From: Nostoc sp. TCL240-02
GTDB taxonomy: Bacteria > Cyanobacteriota > Cyanobacteriia > Cyanobacteriales > Nostocaceae
Assembly (NCBI RefSeq): GCF_013343235.1
Contig: NZ_CP040094.1
Coordinates: 6,257,001 to 6,321,000 of the forward strand
DNA: 64,000 nt
Direction of reading: 5' to 3'
The notes beneath the pieces are model-generated. The model did not search any database and was not told the DNA's origin. It saw only the letters and a list, made by a program, of their open reading frames with translations. Shown here piece by piece: positions 54,773 to 64,000 of this stretch. The position numbers and the translations under genes were made by a program. Position 1 is the stretch's first letter. Each line of letters opens with the position of its first letter.

Positions 54773-55246
54773 ATGAATACAATAGAGTCAATTTCAGCTG
54801 TAAAGCTCAATTTTCATGTCACGATTCAGGAAACAGCAAAAGGAAGAGGAGTATTTGCTACGAAAAAATTTGCCAAAGGGGAAACCGTTGTGGTGGGTAT
54901 CCCAATTGAAGAAGTTCCCCAACGAACAATTTATTCCTTTCAGATGGATTTTAATTTGTATGTCAACTTAGATGAGCCTGCTGTCGTAATTAATCATTCT
55001 TGCGATCCAAATACTGGTGTAAGTAACAATCAGTTTGGGGGATATGACTTCGTTGCTTTGGGCGATATCGAAGCAGGTGAAGAAATTACCTGGGATTACG
55101 AAACCACTGAATATGAATCAATAGCTGTCTCACGGTGCTTGTGCAAATCTCTATCCTGTCGAGGGAAAACATTAGGATTCAAATTCCGCAAACAAATGTT
55201 GCGCGATCGCTATGGAGAGTACATTGCAGATTATCTCAAAATCTAA
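54773..55246 (+). CDS. SET domain-containing protein (lysine methyltransferase-like)
   Basis: A 157-residue minimal SET domain. N-terminal SET motif ETAKGRGVFATKKFAKGETV, the pseudoknot motif VVINHSCDPNTG, and WDYETTEYE are present. A post-SET zinc-binding part is visible as CLCKSLSCRGKTLGF. SET proteins methylate lysines on target proteins; bacterial targets are mostly unknown. Start at ATG 54773. The gene is convergent with ilvC. Confidence 0.9.
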   Translation: MNTIESISAVKLNFHVTIQETAKGRGVFATKKFAKGETVVVGIPIEEVPQRTIYSFQMDFNLYVNLDEPAVVINHSCDPNTGVSNNQFGGYDFVALGDIEAGEEITWDYETTEYESIAVSRCLCKSLSCRGKTLGFKFRKQMLRDRYGEYIADYLKI

Positions 55247-55340
55247 AGCAAATAATGTTATTTAAAATGCATCTATCTACGCAATTTTAAATAACATTTA
55301 TAGCTTCATAAAAAATAATTTTGCGTAATTTCAAAATCAT

Positions 55341-55371
55341 TGTAGAGACGTTGTAATGTAACGTCTCTACA
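55341..55371. terminator. Hairpin between convergent SET and ilvC genes
   Basis: Perfect 12-bp arms TGTAGAGACGTT (55341-55352) and AACGTCTCTACA (55360-55371) around a 7-nt loop. The position between two convergent genes fits a bidirectional terminator. It is also a known-looking dispersed hairpin in Nostoc. Confidence 0.55.
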
Positions 55372-55389
55372 TTCAGATCCTTGTTTTGC

Positions 55390-56412
<1,023 letters not shown>

Positions 56413-56626
56413 TCATTTATTGGCAGCTTACGATTGTACCTCAAATTGAGTAACACAGATGAATTATCAATCATTCAATTTGTCTCTATGGACTGAGGGG
56501 GGAGGAGCAGGGCACAAATGACTAATGACAAACAATGACAAACTCGTTACATAAATCGCAACAATGCAGATTTTGAGTTTTACTTCAGTAATACTGGGGT
56601 TAACTTCATCTATCTGGGGGTAGATT

Positions 56627-57547
56627 ATGCATACTTCGACTAAATTACCTCGCACATCTGCTTTGTTTATAAGTGCATTATTGGGAGGGGTAATTTTCAC
56701 CAGTTGCGCTTCTTCGGATCGATCAACCACTCAGTCTGCACCTCAAATTGCAGCAAATGGCGGGGTAAATCAATTAAGTGCCCGTGAAAACAGTATTTCC
56801 CAAAAGGCGGAAACTGCACCAATAGCGCGTTCTCGTCCCCAACTCATCAAAAAGGCAGCAATCTCTTTGACTGTCAACTCTGTAGATCGAACTGTCGATG
56901 CTGTTTCGCAAATTATCAATCAACAGCAAGGGGATTTAATCGGGTTGAAACAACAACAACCCAAAAGTGACAACCCACGTTACACAGCAACAATCCAATT
57001 GCGGATACCAGAGAATCGGCTAGAACCTACCCTAGAGCAACTAGCTAAATTGGGCACTCTTGAGAGTCGTAATATCACTGCCGAAGATGTAGGCGATCGC
57101 CTAGTAGATTTCCAAGCTAGATTAACTAATTTGCAAAAAACTGAAGCCAATTTGCAAAAAATTATGGATCGCGCTGGTTCTATTAGAGATGTGCTTAGTG
57201 TTTCTCAAGAACTGAGTAATGTCCGGCAAACCATAGAACAAATTGATGCCCAACTGAAAAACCTCAACAATCAAGTTGCATATTCCACTATTACGCTGAA
57301 CTTAGAAGCAGCAGTTTCTAGTACCAGTCCGCAACCTGCTTTGGGTTTGCAAGTTAAGGAAACTTGGAATAACTCTACCCATTCTTTGAGTGCATTTTCC
57401 GTTGGCTTACTTAAACTGGGTATTTGGTTAATTGTTTACAGCCCCTATTTGTTAATTTTTGTTGCCCTTATCTATGGCTTTAGGCGTTGGCGGCGAACTC
57501 ATTCACCACGTTTGACACAAACACCAGAGTCCACTATTTCTGACTAA
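56627..57547 (+). CDS. DUF4349 lipoprotein
   Basis: A 306-residue envelope protein. A lipoprotein signal with lipobox FTSC (about Cys27) is followed by a Ser/Gln-rich linker, a DUF4349 domain (PQLIKKAAISLTVNSVDRTV, TIQLRIPENRLEPTLEQLAK), a coiled coil (RQTIEQIDAQLKNLNNQVAY) and one C-terminal membrane segment (LLKLGIWLIVYSPYLLIFVA). The function is unknown; members are thought to be membrane-associated. It lies upstream of the NDH-2-type gene. Confidence 0.85.
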   Translation: MHTSTKLPRTSALFISALLGGVIFTSCASSDRSTTQSAPQIAANGGVNQLSARENSISQKAETAPIARSRPQLIKKAAISLTVNSVDRTVDAVSQIINQQQGDLIGLKQQQPKSDNPRYTATIQLRIPENRLEPTLEQLAKLGTLESRNITAEDVGDRLVDFQARLTNLQKTEANLQKIMDRAGSIRDVLSVSQELSNVRQTIEQIDAQLKNLNNQVAYSTITLNLEAAVSSTSPQPALGLQVKETWNNSTHSLSAFSVGLLKLGIWLIVYSPYLLIFVALIYGFRRWRRTHSPRLTQTPESTISD

Positions 57548-57781
57548 ACTTGCATAAATTCTACATCTACCTTTGATAAATCTACATAGATAAACAGAAA
57601 TTGAAATCTTTCAAACTCTTATTGTCTGTACCTTTCTCTTAAACAATTTTGTTTATCCTGTAGTCTCGATTACTTTAATATTTTTTCAAATGTAAAGAGC
57701 AATACAAAATATATGATGACAATTTTGATACAAATCTGTTAAGAATAGTTACAATAGTCGGCATACACGATAATATTTCTT

Positions 57782-59143
57782 ATGGTAAATTCACTTGACA
57801 ATAATCCACCCCATAAAGTAGTAATTGTTGGCGGTGGTTTTGGTGGACTTTATGCAGCAAAAACACTCGCAAAAGCGGCAGTAAACGTTACTCTGATTGA
57901 TAAACGTAACTTTCATCTATTTCAACCCCTTTTATATCAAGTCGCCACAGGTGCGCTATCTCCTGCTGATATCTCCTCACCGTTGCGTTCTGTCCTCAGC
58001 AAGAGCAAGAATACGAAAGTGCTGCTGGGAGAGGTGAATAACATCGAGCCAGAATCAAAACAAGTGATGGTAGGCGACGAAGCAGTACCTTACGACACCT
58101 TAATTGTCGCCACAGGTGCGAAGCATTCTTACTTTGGCAAAGATAACTGGGAAGAATTTGCTCCCGGCTTGAAAACAGTAGAAGATGCGATAGAAATGCG
58201 TAGCCGGATTTTTTCGGCCTTTGAAGCTGCAGAAAAAGAAACCGATCCAGAAAAACGCCGTGCTTTATTAACTTTTGTAATTGTGGGTGGTGGCCCAACT
58301 GGTGTAGAGTTAGCTGGTGCGATCGCCGAATTAGCAAATCAAACTCTCAAAGATGATTTCCGCAACATCGACACCTCAGAAGCCAAGATTTTGCTATTAG
58401 AAGGTTTAGATCGGATTTTGCCACCCTTTGCACCAGAGTTATCACAAGAAGCAGAAGCATCTCTAAAGCGCTTGGGTGTGGTTGTGCAGACAAAAACATT
58501 GGTAACGAATATTGAAAATGATATTGTTACCCTCAAACAAGGCGATGAAGTTAAAGAAATTGCCTCAAAAACGGTATTATGGGCAGCAGGTGTGAAAGCT
58601 TCCGCAATGGGAAAAGTCCTAGCAGAACGCACAGGTGCAGAATGCGATCGCGCTGGACGGATTATCGTTGAACCTGACTTGAGTATTAAAGGACATCCGA
58701 ATATTTTTGTAATTGGCGACTTAGCAAATTTTTCTCATCAAAATGGTAAACCGCTACCTGGTGTTGCACCTGTAGCCAAGCAAGAAGGTGAATATGTAGC
58801 AGAACTAGTCAAAAAGCGGCTTGTAGGTAACAATTTGCCACCCTTTGCTTATACCGATTATGGTAGTTTGGCAATGATTGGGCACAATTCTGCTGTAGTC
58901 GATTTCGGCTTTATGAAGCTGAAAGGTTTCGTTGCATGGCTGTTTTGGCTATTGATTCACATCTACTTCTTAATTGAATTTAACAACAAATTAGTAGTAA
59001 TGATTCAGTGGGCATGGAACTATTTCACCCGTAATCGTGGAGCAAGATTGATTACAGGACAAGAATCAATCACGGAGTTCCAAATTGGCGATCGCAACAT
59101 TTATTACGCATCAGCCGATAATAAACAGCCAGTAAATATCTAA
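57782..59143 (+). CDS. Type II NAD(P)H dehydrogenase (NDH-2-like)
   Basis: A 453-residue flavoprotein with FAD motif VVIVGGGFGGLYAAKTL (residues about 13-29), NAD motif TFVIVGGGPTGVELAGAIAE and the conserved FVIGDLANFSHQNGKPLPGV. The C-terminal VAWLFWLLIHIYFLIEFNNK could be a membrane-attaching segment. NDH-2 enzymes pass electrons from NAD(P)H to quinones without pumping protons. The exact paralog (NdbA, B or C) is not assigned. Confidence 0.9.
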   Translation: MVNSLDNNPPHKVVIVGGGFGGLYAAKTLAKAAVNVTLIDKRNFHLFQPLLYQVATGALSPADISSPLRSVLSKSKNTKVLLGEVNNIEPESKQVMVGDEAVPYDTLIVATGAKHSYFGKDNWEEFAPGLKTVEDAIEMRSRIFSAFEAAEKETDPEKRRALLTFVIVGGGPTGVELAGAIAELANQTLKDDFRNIDTSEAKILLLEGLDRILPPFAPELSQEAEASLKRLGVVVQTKTLVTNIENDIVTLKQGDEVKEIASKTVLWAAGVKASAMGKVLAERTGAECDRAGRIIVEPDLSIKGHPNIFVIGDLANFSHQNGKPLPGVAPVAKQEGEYVAELVKKRLVGNNLPPFAYTDYGSLAMIGHNSAVVDFGFMKLKGFVAWLFWLLIHIYFLIEFNNKLVVMIQWAWNYFTRNRGARLITGQESITEFQIGDRNIYYASADNKQPVNI

Positions 59144-59186
59144 TTTGTCATTTGTCATTAGGCATTGGAACTGACTATGTAATTTT

Positions 59187-59220
59187 TCTCCCCCTGCTCC
59201 CCTGCTCCCTCTGCTCCCCA
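59187..59220. repeat. G-rich dispersed repeat tract
   Basis: TCTCCCCCTGCTCCCCTGCT-type units just downstream of the NDH-2-like gene, same family as 34924-34955, 16609-16652 and the copy inside modBC. Confidence 0.7.
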
Positions 59221-59279
59221 CTCCCCGCCCTCATAAATTAGCAGTAAGCTATTTGAGGGCGTTTTTCATAATCTACATA

Positions 59280-60515
59280 ATGGCAACTATTAACGACAAC
59301 TACCTGAAGCTGAAAGCGGGTTATCTGTTTCCAGAAATTGCTCGGCGGGTGAATGCCTTTGCAGAAGCCAATCCTGACGCTAAAATCATTCGGCTGGGCA
59401 TTGGTGATGTTACCGAACCTCTGCCGGAGGCTTGCCGCACAGCGATGATTAAAGCTGTGGAAGAAATGGGCGATCGCAATACCTTCAAAGGTTACGGCCC
59501 AGAGCAAGGTTACGCATGGTTACGGGAGAAAATTGCTACTCACGATTTCCAAGCACGGGGAGCCGATATAGATGCTTCCGAAATCTTTATCTCCGATGGT
59601 TCTAAGTGCGACACAGGCAACATTCTAGAAATCTTTGGTCATGACAACATAATTGCCGTGACTGACCCTGTTTACCCTGTGTATGTAGACACTAACGTTA
59701 TGGTGGGAAATACAGGAGATGCCAACGATAAAGGCGAGTTTGAGGGCTTAGTTTATCTACCAATTACGGCTGATAACAACTTTATCGCAGAGATTCCCTC
59801 AAAGAAAGTCGATTTAATTTATCTCTGCTTTCCCAATAACCCCACTGGCGCAACTGCTACCAAGGAATATCTCAAAGCATGGGTAGACTATGCCAAAGCT
59901 AATAACTCGATTATTTTCTTTGATGCAGCCTACGAAGCTTACATTACCGATCTATCGATTCTCCACTCAATTTATGAAATAGAAGGTGCAAGAGATGTTG
60001 CGATCGAATTCCGGTCTTTTTCCAAGAATGCAGGCTTTACAGGAACTCGTTGCGCCTTAACCGTTGTACCGAAGACACTCACAGCAAAAGCTGCCGATGG
60101 TTCCGATGTCGAACTGTGGAAACTCTGGAATCGTCGCCAGTCTACCAAATTTAATGGTGTTTCTTACATTGTTCAACGGGGAGCCGAAGCGGTTTACTCT
60201 GAAGAAGGGCAAGCACAAATCAAAGGATTGGTTAATTTCTATCTCGAAAACGCCAAAATTATCCGCGAGAAACTCACAGCCGCCGGATTGTCAGTTTATG
60301 GTGGCGTGAATGCACCTTACGTCTGGGTAAAAACTCCTAATAGTTTATCCAGTTGGGAATTCTTTGATAAGTTACTGCAAACTGTCAACGTTGTAGGAAC
60401 ACCTGGTTCTGGGTTTGGTGCTGCGGGTGAGGGTTACTTCCGCATTTCGGCATTTAACAGCCGGGAGAATGTCGAAGAAGCTATGAAGCGGATTACCGAG
60501 AAGTTTAAGGTGTAA
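59280..60515 (+). CDS. dapL: LL-diaminopimelate aminotransferase
   Basis: A 411-residue fold-type I PLP enzyme that makes LL-diaminopimelate from tetrahydrodipicolinate in one step in lysine and peptidoglycan synthesis. It shows [52 protein letters not shown], and the PLP-lysine segment [18 protein letters not shown]. Start at ATG 59280; an in-frame codon at 59253 adds 9 residues. The enzyme is shared by cyanobacteria, plants and Chlamydia. Confidence 0.97.
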   Translation: MATINDNYLKLKAGYLFPEIARRVNAFAEANPDAKIIRLGIGDVTEPLPEACRTAMIKAVEEMGDRNTFKGYGPEQGYAWLREKIATHDFQARGADIDASEIFISDGSKCDTGNILEIFGHDNIIAVTDPVYPVYVDTNVMVGNTGDANDKGEFEGLVYLPITADNNFIAEIPSKKVDLIYLCFPNNPTGATATKEYLKAWVDYAKANNSIIFFDAAYEAYITDLSILHSIYEIEGARDVAIEFRSFSKNAGFTGTRCALTVVPKTLTAKAADGSDVELWKLWNRRQSTKFNGVSYIVQRGAEAVYSEEGQAQIKGLVNFYLENAKIIREKLTAAGLSVYGGVNAPYVWVKTPNSLSSWEFFDKLLQTVNVVGTPGSGFGAAGEGYFRISAFNSRENVEEAMKRITEKFKV

Positions 60516-60628
60516 GGCGATCGCTTTTGTTAAACTCAATCTATTAGTCTAAAGGTTACGGTGGGCTGTATTATCCACCGCAACCTAATAGATAATTATT
60601 GAGATTCAGCTTATTGATATTTTGTAGG

Positions 60629-60738
60629 GCTTACGCAAACAATAGTCAAAATCCTGATTCTCTGGTAGGGGCAATTCATCTAGACGCAAAGCGGCTTCCC
60701 GCAGGGTATTGCCCCTACATGTGTAGTTTTGCGTAAGT
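60629..60738. mobile_element. MITE-like element, ACTTACGCAAAA family, copy 2 with nested insertion
   Basis: Ends GCTTACGCAAA (60629-60639) and TTTTGCGTAAGT (60727-60738) match the element at 47998-48083. Inside, the palindromic core (GTAGGGGCAATTCAT, then ATTGCCCCTAC) is split by about 28 nt at 60679-60707 (TAGACGCAAAGCGGCTTCCC) that resembles the sequence inside fmt at 22163-22205. Confidence 0.8.
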
Positions 60739-60750
60739 CCTATTTTGGTT

Positions 60751-60926
60751 ATGACTTCTGCAATTCCCGTTTTCAAAGCTGTTAGCCAAACGCAGTTAGC
60801 ACCTGGTAGCGCGGTGACTATTCAGTTAGTTTGCAACAATTTGAATCTATTTTAGAAGAATTGGGACAAAAAAGAACTACACGAATTGCCTACAGCCAAG
60901 GTACTTCAGAAAGTATAGATATGTAG
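60751..60926 (+). pseudogene. Decayed Uma2-family gene with frameshift
   Basis: The frame starts MTSAIPVFKAVSQTQLAPGS and breaks near 60832; in another frame it resumes SLQQFESILEELGQKRTTRI followed by AYSQGTSE, a standard Uma2 N-terminus. It ends at TAG 60924-60926 without the catalytic core. It is a frameshifted and truncated remnant, the second Uma2 relic in this window. Confidence 0.75.
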
Positions 60927-61047
60927 CACCATATTTGTTTTTCTTACATAAAATATGACTACTCTGACTATACGATGCCAACAGAGGTAAACTATACACT
61001 TTCCCAATTATCCATTCATGCATCAATAAATTATTCCTGAAAATTGC

Positions 61048-62388
61048 TTACTCTTTCTTCTCCATATCAGATAAATCAATTTTTGGCTCAACTTTTTCTC
61101 GTACATAATTAGCCAAAGTTACCCCTTCTTCTAAAGATACAGTAGAGTATTTACTCAACCCAATACGTTGTGCAGAGTAAATTCCAGAATGACCTGAAAA
61201 TAAATAGCTTACTACACAACCAATAGCAATAAATACCCCCGATTCTAGACCAAATAATTCAATTCCCATTAAGGTTGATGCTATCGGTGTATTTGCTGCA
61301 CCCGCAAAGACACCCACAAATCCCATTCCTGCTAATAATGGTGCAGGTAATGCTAAAAATAACGACAAAGCATTACCTAAAGTTGCACCAATAAAAAACA
61401 AAGGTGTTACTTCTCCTCCTTTAAAACCTGCGCCTAAAGTTAGGGCAGTCAAACCTAATTTGGCTGCAAAATCCCAAGGAGGTAGCTGAGTGAAAAAAGA
61501 ATCAACGATAGTAGGGATACCAAGCCCAATGTATTTAGTTGTGCCACTTAACCCAACAATTACTGCTATTATCGCACCGCCTATAAAAGGACGCATTGGA
61601 GGATAAGATATCTTACTTTTAAATAAGTGACTAATCTGGTGAGTTACTTTAGCAAAGAATCTCGCTACAATTCCAAAAATTGCACCTGCAATAATGGCAG
61701 CAATCAGTCCCCAAATTGTGAGCGTCGGTATAGACGGAGCGTATCGGTATGCGGTATGATGCAAACCAAATAACAAGGTGACTTGATTACCAACGAGCGC
61801 AGCAATCAAAGAAGGGAAAAGAGCAACATAATGAATTTTCCCAATTGCTAAAACTTCTAGACCAAATACGGTTCCAGCTAAGGGAGTGCCGAAAACTGAA
61901 GCAAATCCTCCACTGATACCTGCTGTTAACAAAATTCGCCGATTGGCTCCTTTTAAATGTAATATTTTAGTTAATTGGTCTGCTAAAGAAGCACCCATTT
62001 GTAATGCTGTACCTTCCCGACCGGCTGAACCTCCAAATAAATGTGTCAGGTCTGTTCCTAGCAAAACCAGAGGAGCCATACGAAAGGGAATAACACTTTT
62101 GGGGTTATGGATTTCTTCAAGTAAAAGGTTATTTCCAGCTTCTACAGTCCGACCGAATTGATGATAAATCCAACCACTTAAGAAGCCACCAAGGGGAAGT
62201 AATATGATAATCCAGCGATGGGATTCTCGCCAATCGGTTGCCCATTCTAATGATGCTAAAAGAGCCGCAGAAGCCGTTCCAGCAAGAATGCCAACTACAA
62301 CAGAAATAGGCAACCACTTAATTATGTGTGGTAATGCAATAAACGGTTCAAATTGACGAAACAGTCTCGTGAATACACTGGCGAACAT
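61048..62388 (-). CDS. ClC-family fluoride exporter (CLC-F/EriC-F type)
   Basis: A 446-residue ClC antiporter fold with about 10-12 hydrophobic segments. The gating glutamate is E125 in SAGREGTALQMG; the GREGT variant and the run RMAPLVLLG-DLTHLFGGSAG resemble the CLC-F subgroup, not canonical chloride ClCs (GREGP, GSGIP). A fluoride riboswitch sits directly upstream on the same strand (62490-62558), which independently assigns fluoride as substrate. It would expel F- with H+ exchange and protect enolase and pyrophosphatase. Confidence 0.88.
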   Translation of the reverse strand: MFASVFTRLFRQFEPFIALPHIIKWLPISVVVGILAGTASAALLASLEWATDWRESHRWIIILLPLGGFLSGWIYHQFGRTVEAGNNLLLEEIHNPKSVIPFRMAPLVLLGTDLTHLFGGSAGREGTALQMGASLADQLTKILHLKGANRRILLTAGISGGFASVFGTPLAGTVFGLEVLAIGKIHYVALFPSLIAALVGNQVTLLFGLHHTAYRYAPSIPTLTIWGLIAAIIAGAIFGIVARFFAKVTHQISHLFKSKISYPPMRPFIGGAIIAVIVGLSGTTKYIGLGIPTIVDSFFTQLPPWDFAAKLGLTALTLGAGFKGGEVTPLFFIGATLGNALSLFLALPAPLLAGMGFVGVFAGAANTPIASTLMGIELFGLESGVFIAIGCVVSYLFSGHSGIYSAQRIGLSKYSTVSLEEGVTLANYVREKVEPKIDLSDMEKKE

Positions 62389-62461
62389 TCCATGACTCCT
62401 TGAGATGCCATTTGTAGACTTACACTTTCTACAGGGGAGTCAGGTGATGTCTTTAACCAAG

Positions 62462-62494
62462 CCCTACTCTCCCGCAGCTAGCGAAGAAAGTAGG
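62462..62494 (-). promoter_or_regulatory. Probable expression platform of the fluoride riboswitch
   Basis: On the minus-strand RNA, CCUACUUUC (62494-62486) can pair over 9 bp with GAGAGUAGG (62471-62463). This stem takes up the 3' CUAC end of the aptamer, so the two folds may exclude each other. No T-run follows, so the mode of control (antisequestering, Rho-linked or other) is uncertain. Confidence 0.55.
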
Positions 62495-62558
62495 AGCCAT
62501 TAGCCTTTCAGTGATGATTTTTCGGACTGAAAAGGCGGTTTGGGCGAGCTCCATCGCC
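62490..62558 (-). promoter_or_regulatory. Fluoride riboswitch (crcB motif)
   Basis: On the minus strand the sequence reads GGCGATGGAGCTCGCCCAAA, then a stem of GCCTTTTCAGT with ACTGAAAGGC, then TAATGGCTCCTAC. This reproduces the crcB consensus GGCGAUG-x-CGCCxAAAC, hairpin, UGAUGGCxxCUAC. P1 is GGCGA/UCGCC, and the loop GGAGC can pair with GCUCC as the expected pseudoknot. It lies about 100 nt upstream of the ClC start codon. Confidence 0.92.
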
Positions 62559-62594
62559 ATTGATTTAAGGATACCATTTTTGCTTTTAATGGAA

Positions 62595-63782
62595 TTAATA
62601 TTTGTTTCTTTGAGAAACTAATAATAATACAGCTGCCAACGCAAACAAGCTCCCAGCAATAAATGTCATTTCTGCTCCCAGTGTTTGCCACAAGCCACCA
62701 GCTAGCAAACTGGCAGGTAAAAGCGCTAATCCTACAGCCAAGTTGAGGAATCCAAAAGCTGTGCCGCGCAGATTTGCAGGTATACTATCTGCCACTAGCG
62801 CTAACAGCAATCCTTGGCTCATGCCTAGATGTAGGCCATAAAGAGCAAACAATCCCCAGCCTTGCCAAGGTGTCTGCACGAAAGCGAAACCCAGATACAC
62901 TAAGGCGTATAGGAAAAATCCGCCTACCAGTAGCCCAAATTTGCCCACGCGATCAGAAAGTATTCCTAATGGGTAGGCGCTGAATGAGTAGGCGATGTTC
63001 ATCACCACTAATGTCAATGGGATGAGTGAGGCAGAAATCCCTATTTGCTCGGCTCGCAGCAACAAAAAGGCATCACTAGAGTTTCCTAAATTGAATAGCA
63101 GCGCCACTGCTACAAGTACCCAATATTTTTGGCCCAAACTGCGTAAAGCTTCCCTTTGCAGAGGATTGCTTCGGCTGACTTGAGTTTGCTTTGCTCTCGG
63201 TTCGCGCACTCCTACCGTTAATAAAGCTACCGCGAAGAATCCAGGGATGAGTGCTAGCCAAAAAACGAGGCGGAAGTTATTTTTGGAAGCAGTCATTAAG
63301 GTAAATGCTGCTAAAGGCCCCAAAAATGCTCCGATAGTATCGAGAGATTGACGCAATCCGTAAGCTGCACCGCGTACCTCTGGATTAGTAGAATCGGCAA
63401 CCAAGGCATCACGGGGTGCTACCCGAATCCCTTTGCCAATGCGATCGCCAAATCGAGCTATTAACACCCCACTTGAACTGGTAGCTACAGCAAATAGTGG
63501 TTTAACAAAGGTAGATAACCCATATCCAAACACCGCTAATCCCTTGCGATGTCCCAGGTAATCACTCAACGCTCCCGAAAAGATTTTTAAAACTGAAGCT
63601 GTTGCTTCTGCAATGCCTTCGATGATGCCTACAGTCAAAACATTCGCCCCTAAAACTGATACCAAAAATAAGGGCAATACAGAATGAATCATCTCAGTGC
63701 TAATATCTGTCAGCAGACTGACAAATCCCAATACCCAAACAGTGCGGGGAATTGTCTGGAAAAATTTGTTTTGTAGTTGCAT
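62595..63782 (-). CDS. MFS transporter (YfiS-like)
   Basis: A 395-residue major facilitator protein with about 12 hydrophobic segments. Motif A-like residues occur in FSGALSDYLGHRKGLAVFGY, and the loop GDRIGKGIRVAPRDALVADS is a hallmark of a bacterial subgroup of unknown substrate. The second-half repeat has YPLGILSDRVGKFGLLVGGF. It ends 37 nt before the fluoride riboswitch; whether it is linked to fluoride is unclear. Confidence 0.85.
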   Translation of the reverse strand: MQLQNKFFQTIPRTVWVLGFVSLLTDISTEMIHSVLPLFLVSVLGANVLTVGIIEGIAEATASVLKIFSGALSDYLGHRKGLAVFGYGLSTFVKPLFAVATSSSGVLIARFGDRIGKGIRVAPRDALVADSTNPEVRGAAYGLRQSLDTIGAFLGPLAAFTLMTASKNNFRLVFWLALIPGFFAVALLTVGVREPRAKQTQVSRSNPLQREALRSLGQKYWVLVAVALLFNLGNSSDAFLLLRAEQIGISASLIPLTLVVMNIAYSFSAYPLGILSDRVGKFGLLVGGFFLYALVYLGFAFVQTPWQGWGLFALYGLHLGMSQGLLLALVADSIPANLRGTAFGFLNLAVGLALLPASLLAGGLWQTLGAEMTFIAGSLFALAAVLLLVSQRNKY

Positions 63783-63809
63783 ATTTCCTGTTTACCTAAC
63801 TGGCATTTA

Positions 63810-64000
63810 CTACATCAACTCTGTAATTCTTGAGAACCAATAGGTGATTTCTGGATCGCTGAAAGTAGTCAACCTAGCAATTTCTTTGGCAAGTTGGTAG
63901 GCTTTCTCGCCTTTATGATGTTGAGCCAAACCAGCATGATTCAGCAGAACATCCTTCAAATCCCCCGAATATGTGGGTATGTGACAATTCCGCCGAAGCT
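63810..64000 (-). CDS. 3' end of an unrecognised gene (partial, runs off the window)
   Basis: On the minus strand one frame is open from the window edge to TAG at 63810-63812, giving 62 residues that end YQLAKEIARLTTFSDPEITY then WFSRITELM. Composition looks like a soluble helical protein. It lies 27 nt upstream of the MFS gene and could be co-transcribed with it. The family cannot be told from this fragment. Confidence 0.55.
   Translation of the reverse strand, partial: LRRNCHIPTYSGDLKDVLLNHAGLAQHHKGEKAYQLAKEIARLTTFSDPEITYWFSRITELM

Larger units (their letters stand above)
60516..61047. other. Intergenic region between dapL and the ClC gene
   Basis: About 530 nt that hold a MITE-like element with a nested repeat (60629-60738) and a decayed Uma2 gene (60751-60926). 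Nothing further was seen. Confidence 0.6.

Overview
The window is chromosomal DNA from a filamentous-type cyanobacterium, most likely a Nostoc relative (order Nostocales). The evidence is the photosystem II pair psbD-psbC with an overlapping GTG start, ycf4, rpaA, a modB-modC fusion, a cyanobacterial-type minCDE cluster, many copies of the octamer GCGATCGC (HIP1) and several dispersed palindromic repeat families of the kind that litter Nostoc genomes. No heterocyst-specific gene is present, so genus and lifestyle are inferred. I found no rRNA, tRNA, CRISPR array, prophage or intact insertion sequence.

Layout. 0-3.5 kb: a MarR regulator, a HlyD/EmrA-type adaptor and an MFS exporter, with near-identical operator-like sequences upstream of the regulator and the adaptor. 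3.6-10.6 kb: a GT39 glycosyltransferase, an atypical methyltransferase, an EVE-domain protein, an MtfA-like peptidase, and an Hsp70/actin-fold ATPase paired with a membrane protein. 10.6-16.5 kb: a DUF62 (SAM hydrolase-like) protein, an iron-sulfur photolyase, RpaA, an alpha/beta hydrolase and a Cys/Met-rich copper-binding four-helix protein. 16.5-25.2 kb: the ModBC fusion, a methyltransferase, a carotenoid-desaturase-like oxidoreductase, a DUF6464-like protein, Fmt and an unknown envelope protein. 25.3-36.6 kb: minE-minD-minC, a four-carbon acid sugar kinase, DUF29 and membrane proteins, a DprA-like gene cut by an in-frame stop, gdhA, a ketosynthase, a cyclophilin lipoprotein and ycf4. 37.2-47.5 kb: psbD-psbC, a small PCP_red protein, a SWIM protein next to a SNF2 helicase, a GNAT acetyltransferase and pnp. 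48.6-53.1 kb: an EgtD methyltransferase, an OvoA/EgtB-like sulfoxide synthase, a DUF427 protein and a fatty-acid-hydroxylase-type protein. 53.8-64 kb: an EamA transporter, a SET protein, ilvC, a DUF4349 lipoprotein, an NDH-2-type dehydrogenase, dapL, a ClC-type fluoride exporter under a fluoride riboswitch, an MFS transporter and the tail of one more gene.

Most genes are independent housekeeping units. Clear functional groupings are the MarR/HlyD/MFS efflux set, minCDE, psbD-psbC, SNF2+SWIM, the Hsp70-like/membrane pair and the egtD/ovoA-like/DUF427 thiol-histidine cluster.

The strongest special observations are: (1) a complete fluoride riboswitch directly upstream of the ClC gene, which fixes its substrate as fluoride; (2) a DprA-like gene whose reading frame continues for 69 codons past an in-frame TAA; (3) two decayed Uma2 genes; (4) several MITE-like palindromic families, one copy of which has another repeat nested in it; (5) pieces of these intergenic repeats sitting in frame inside modBC, fmt and the SNF2 gene; (6) the split thiol-histidine cluster; and (7) an uncharacterised Hsp70-like ATPase with its own membrane partner.
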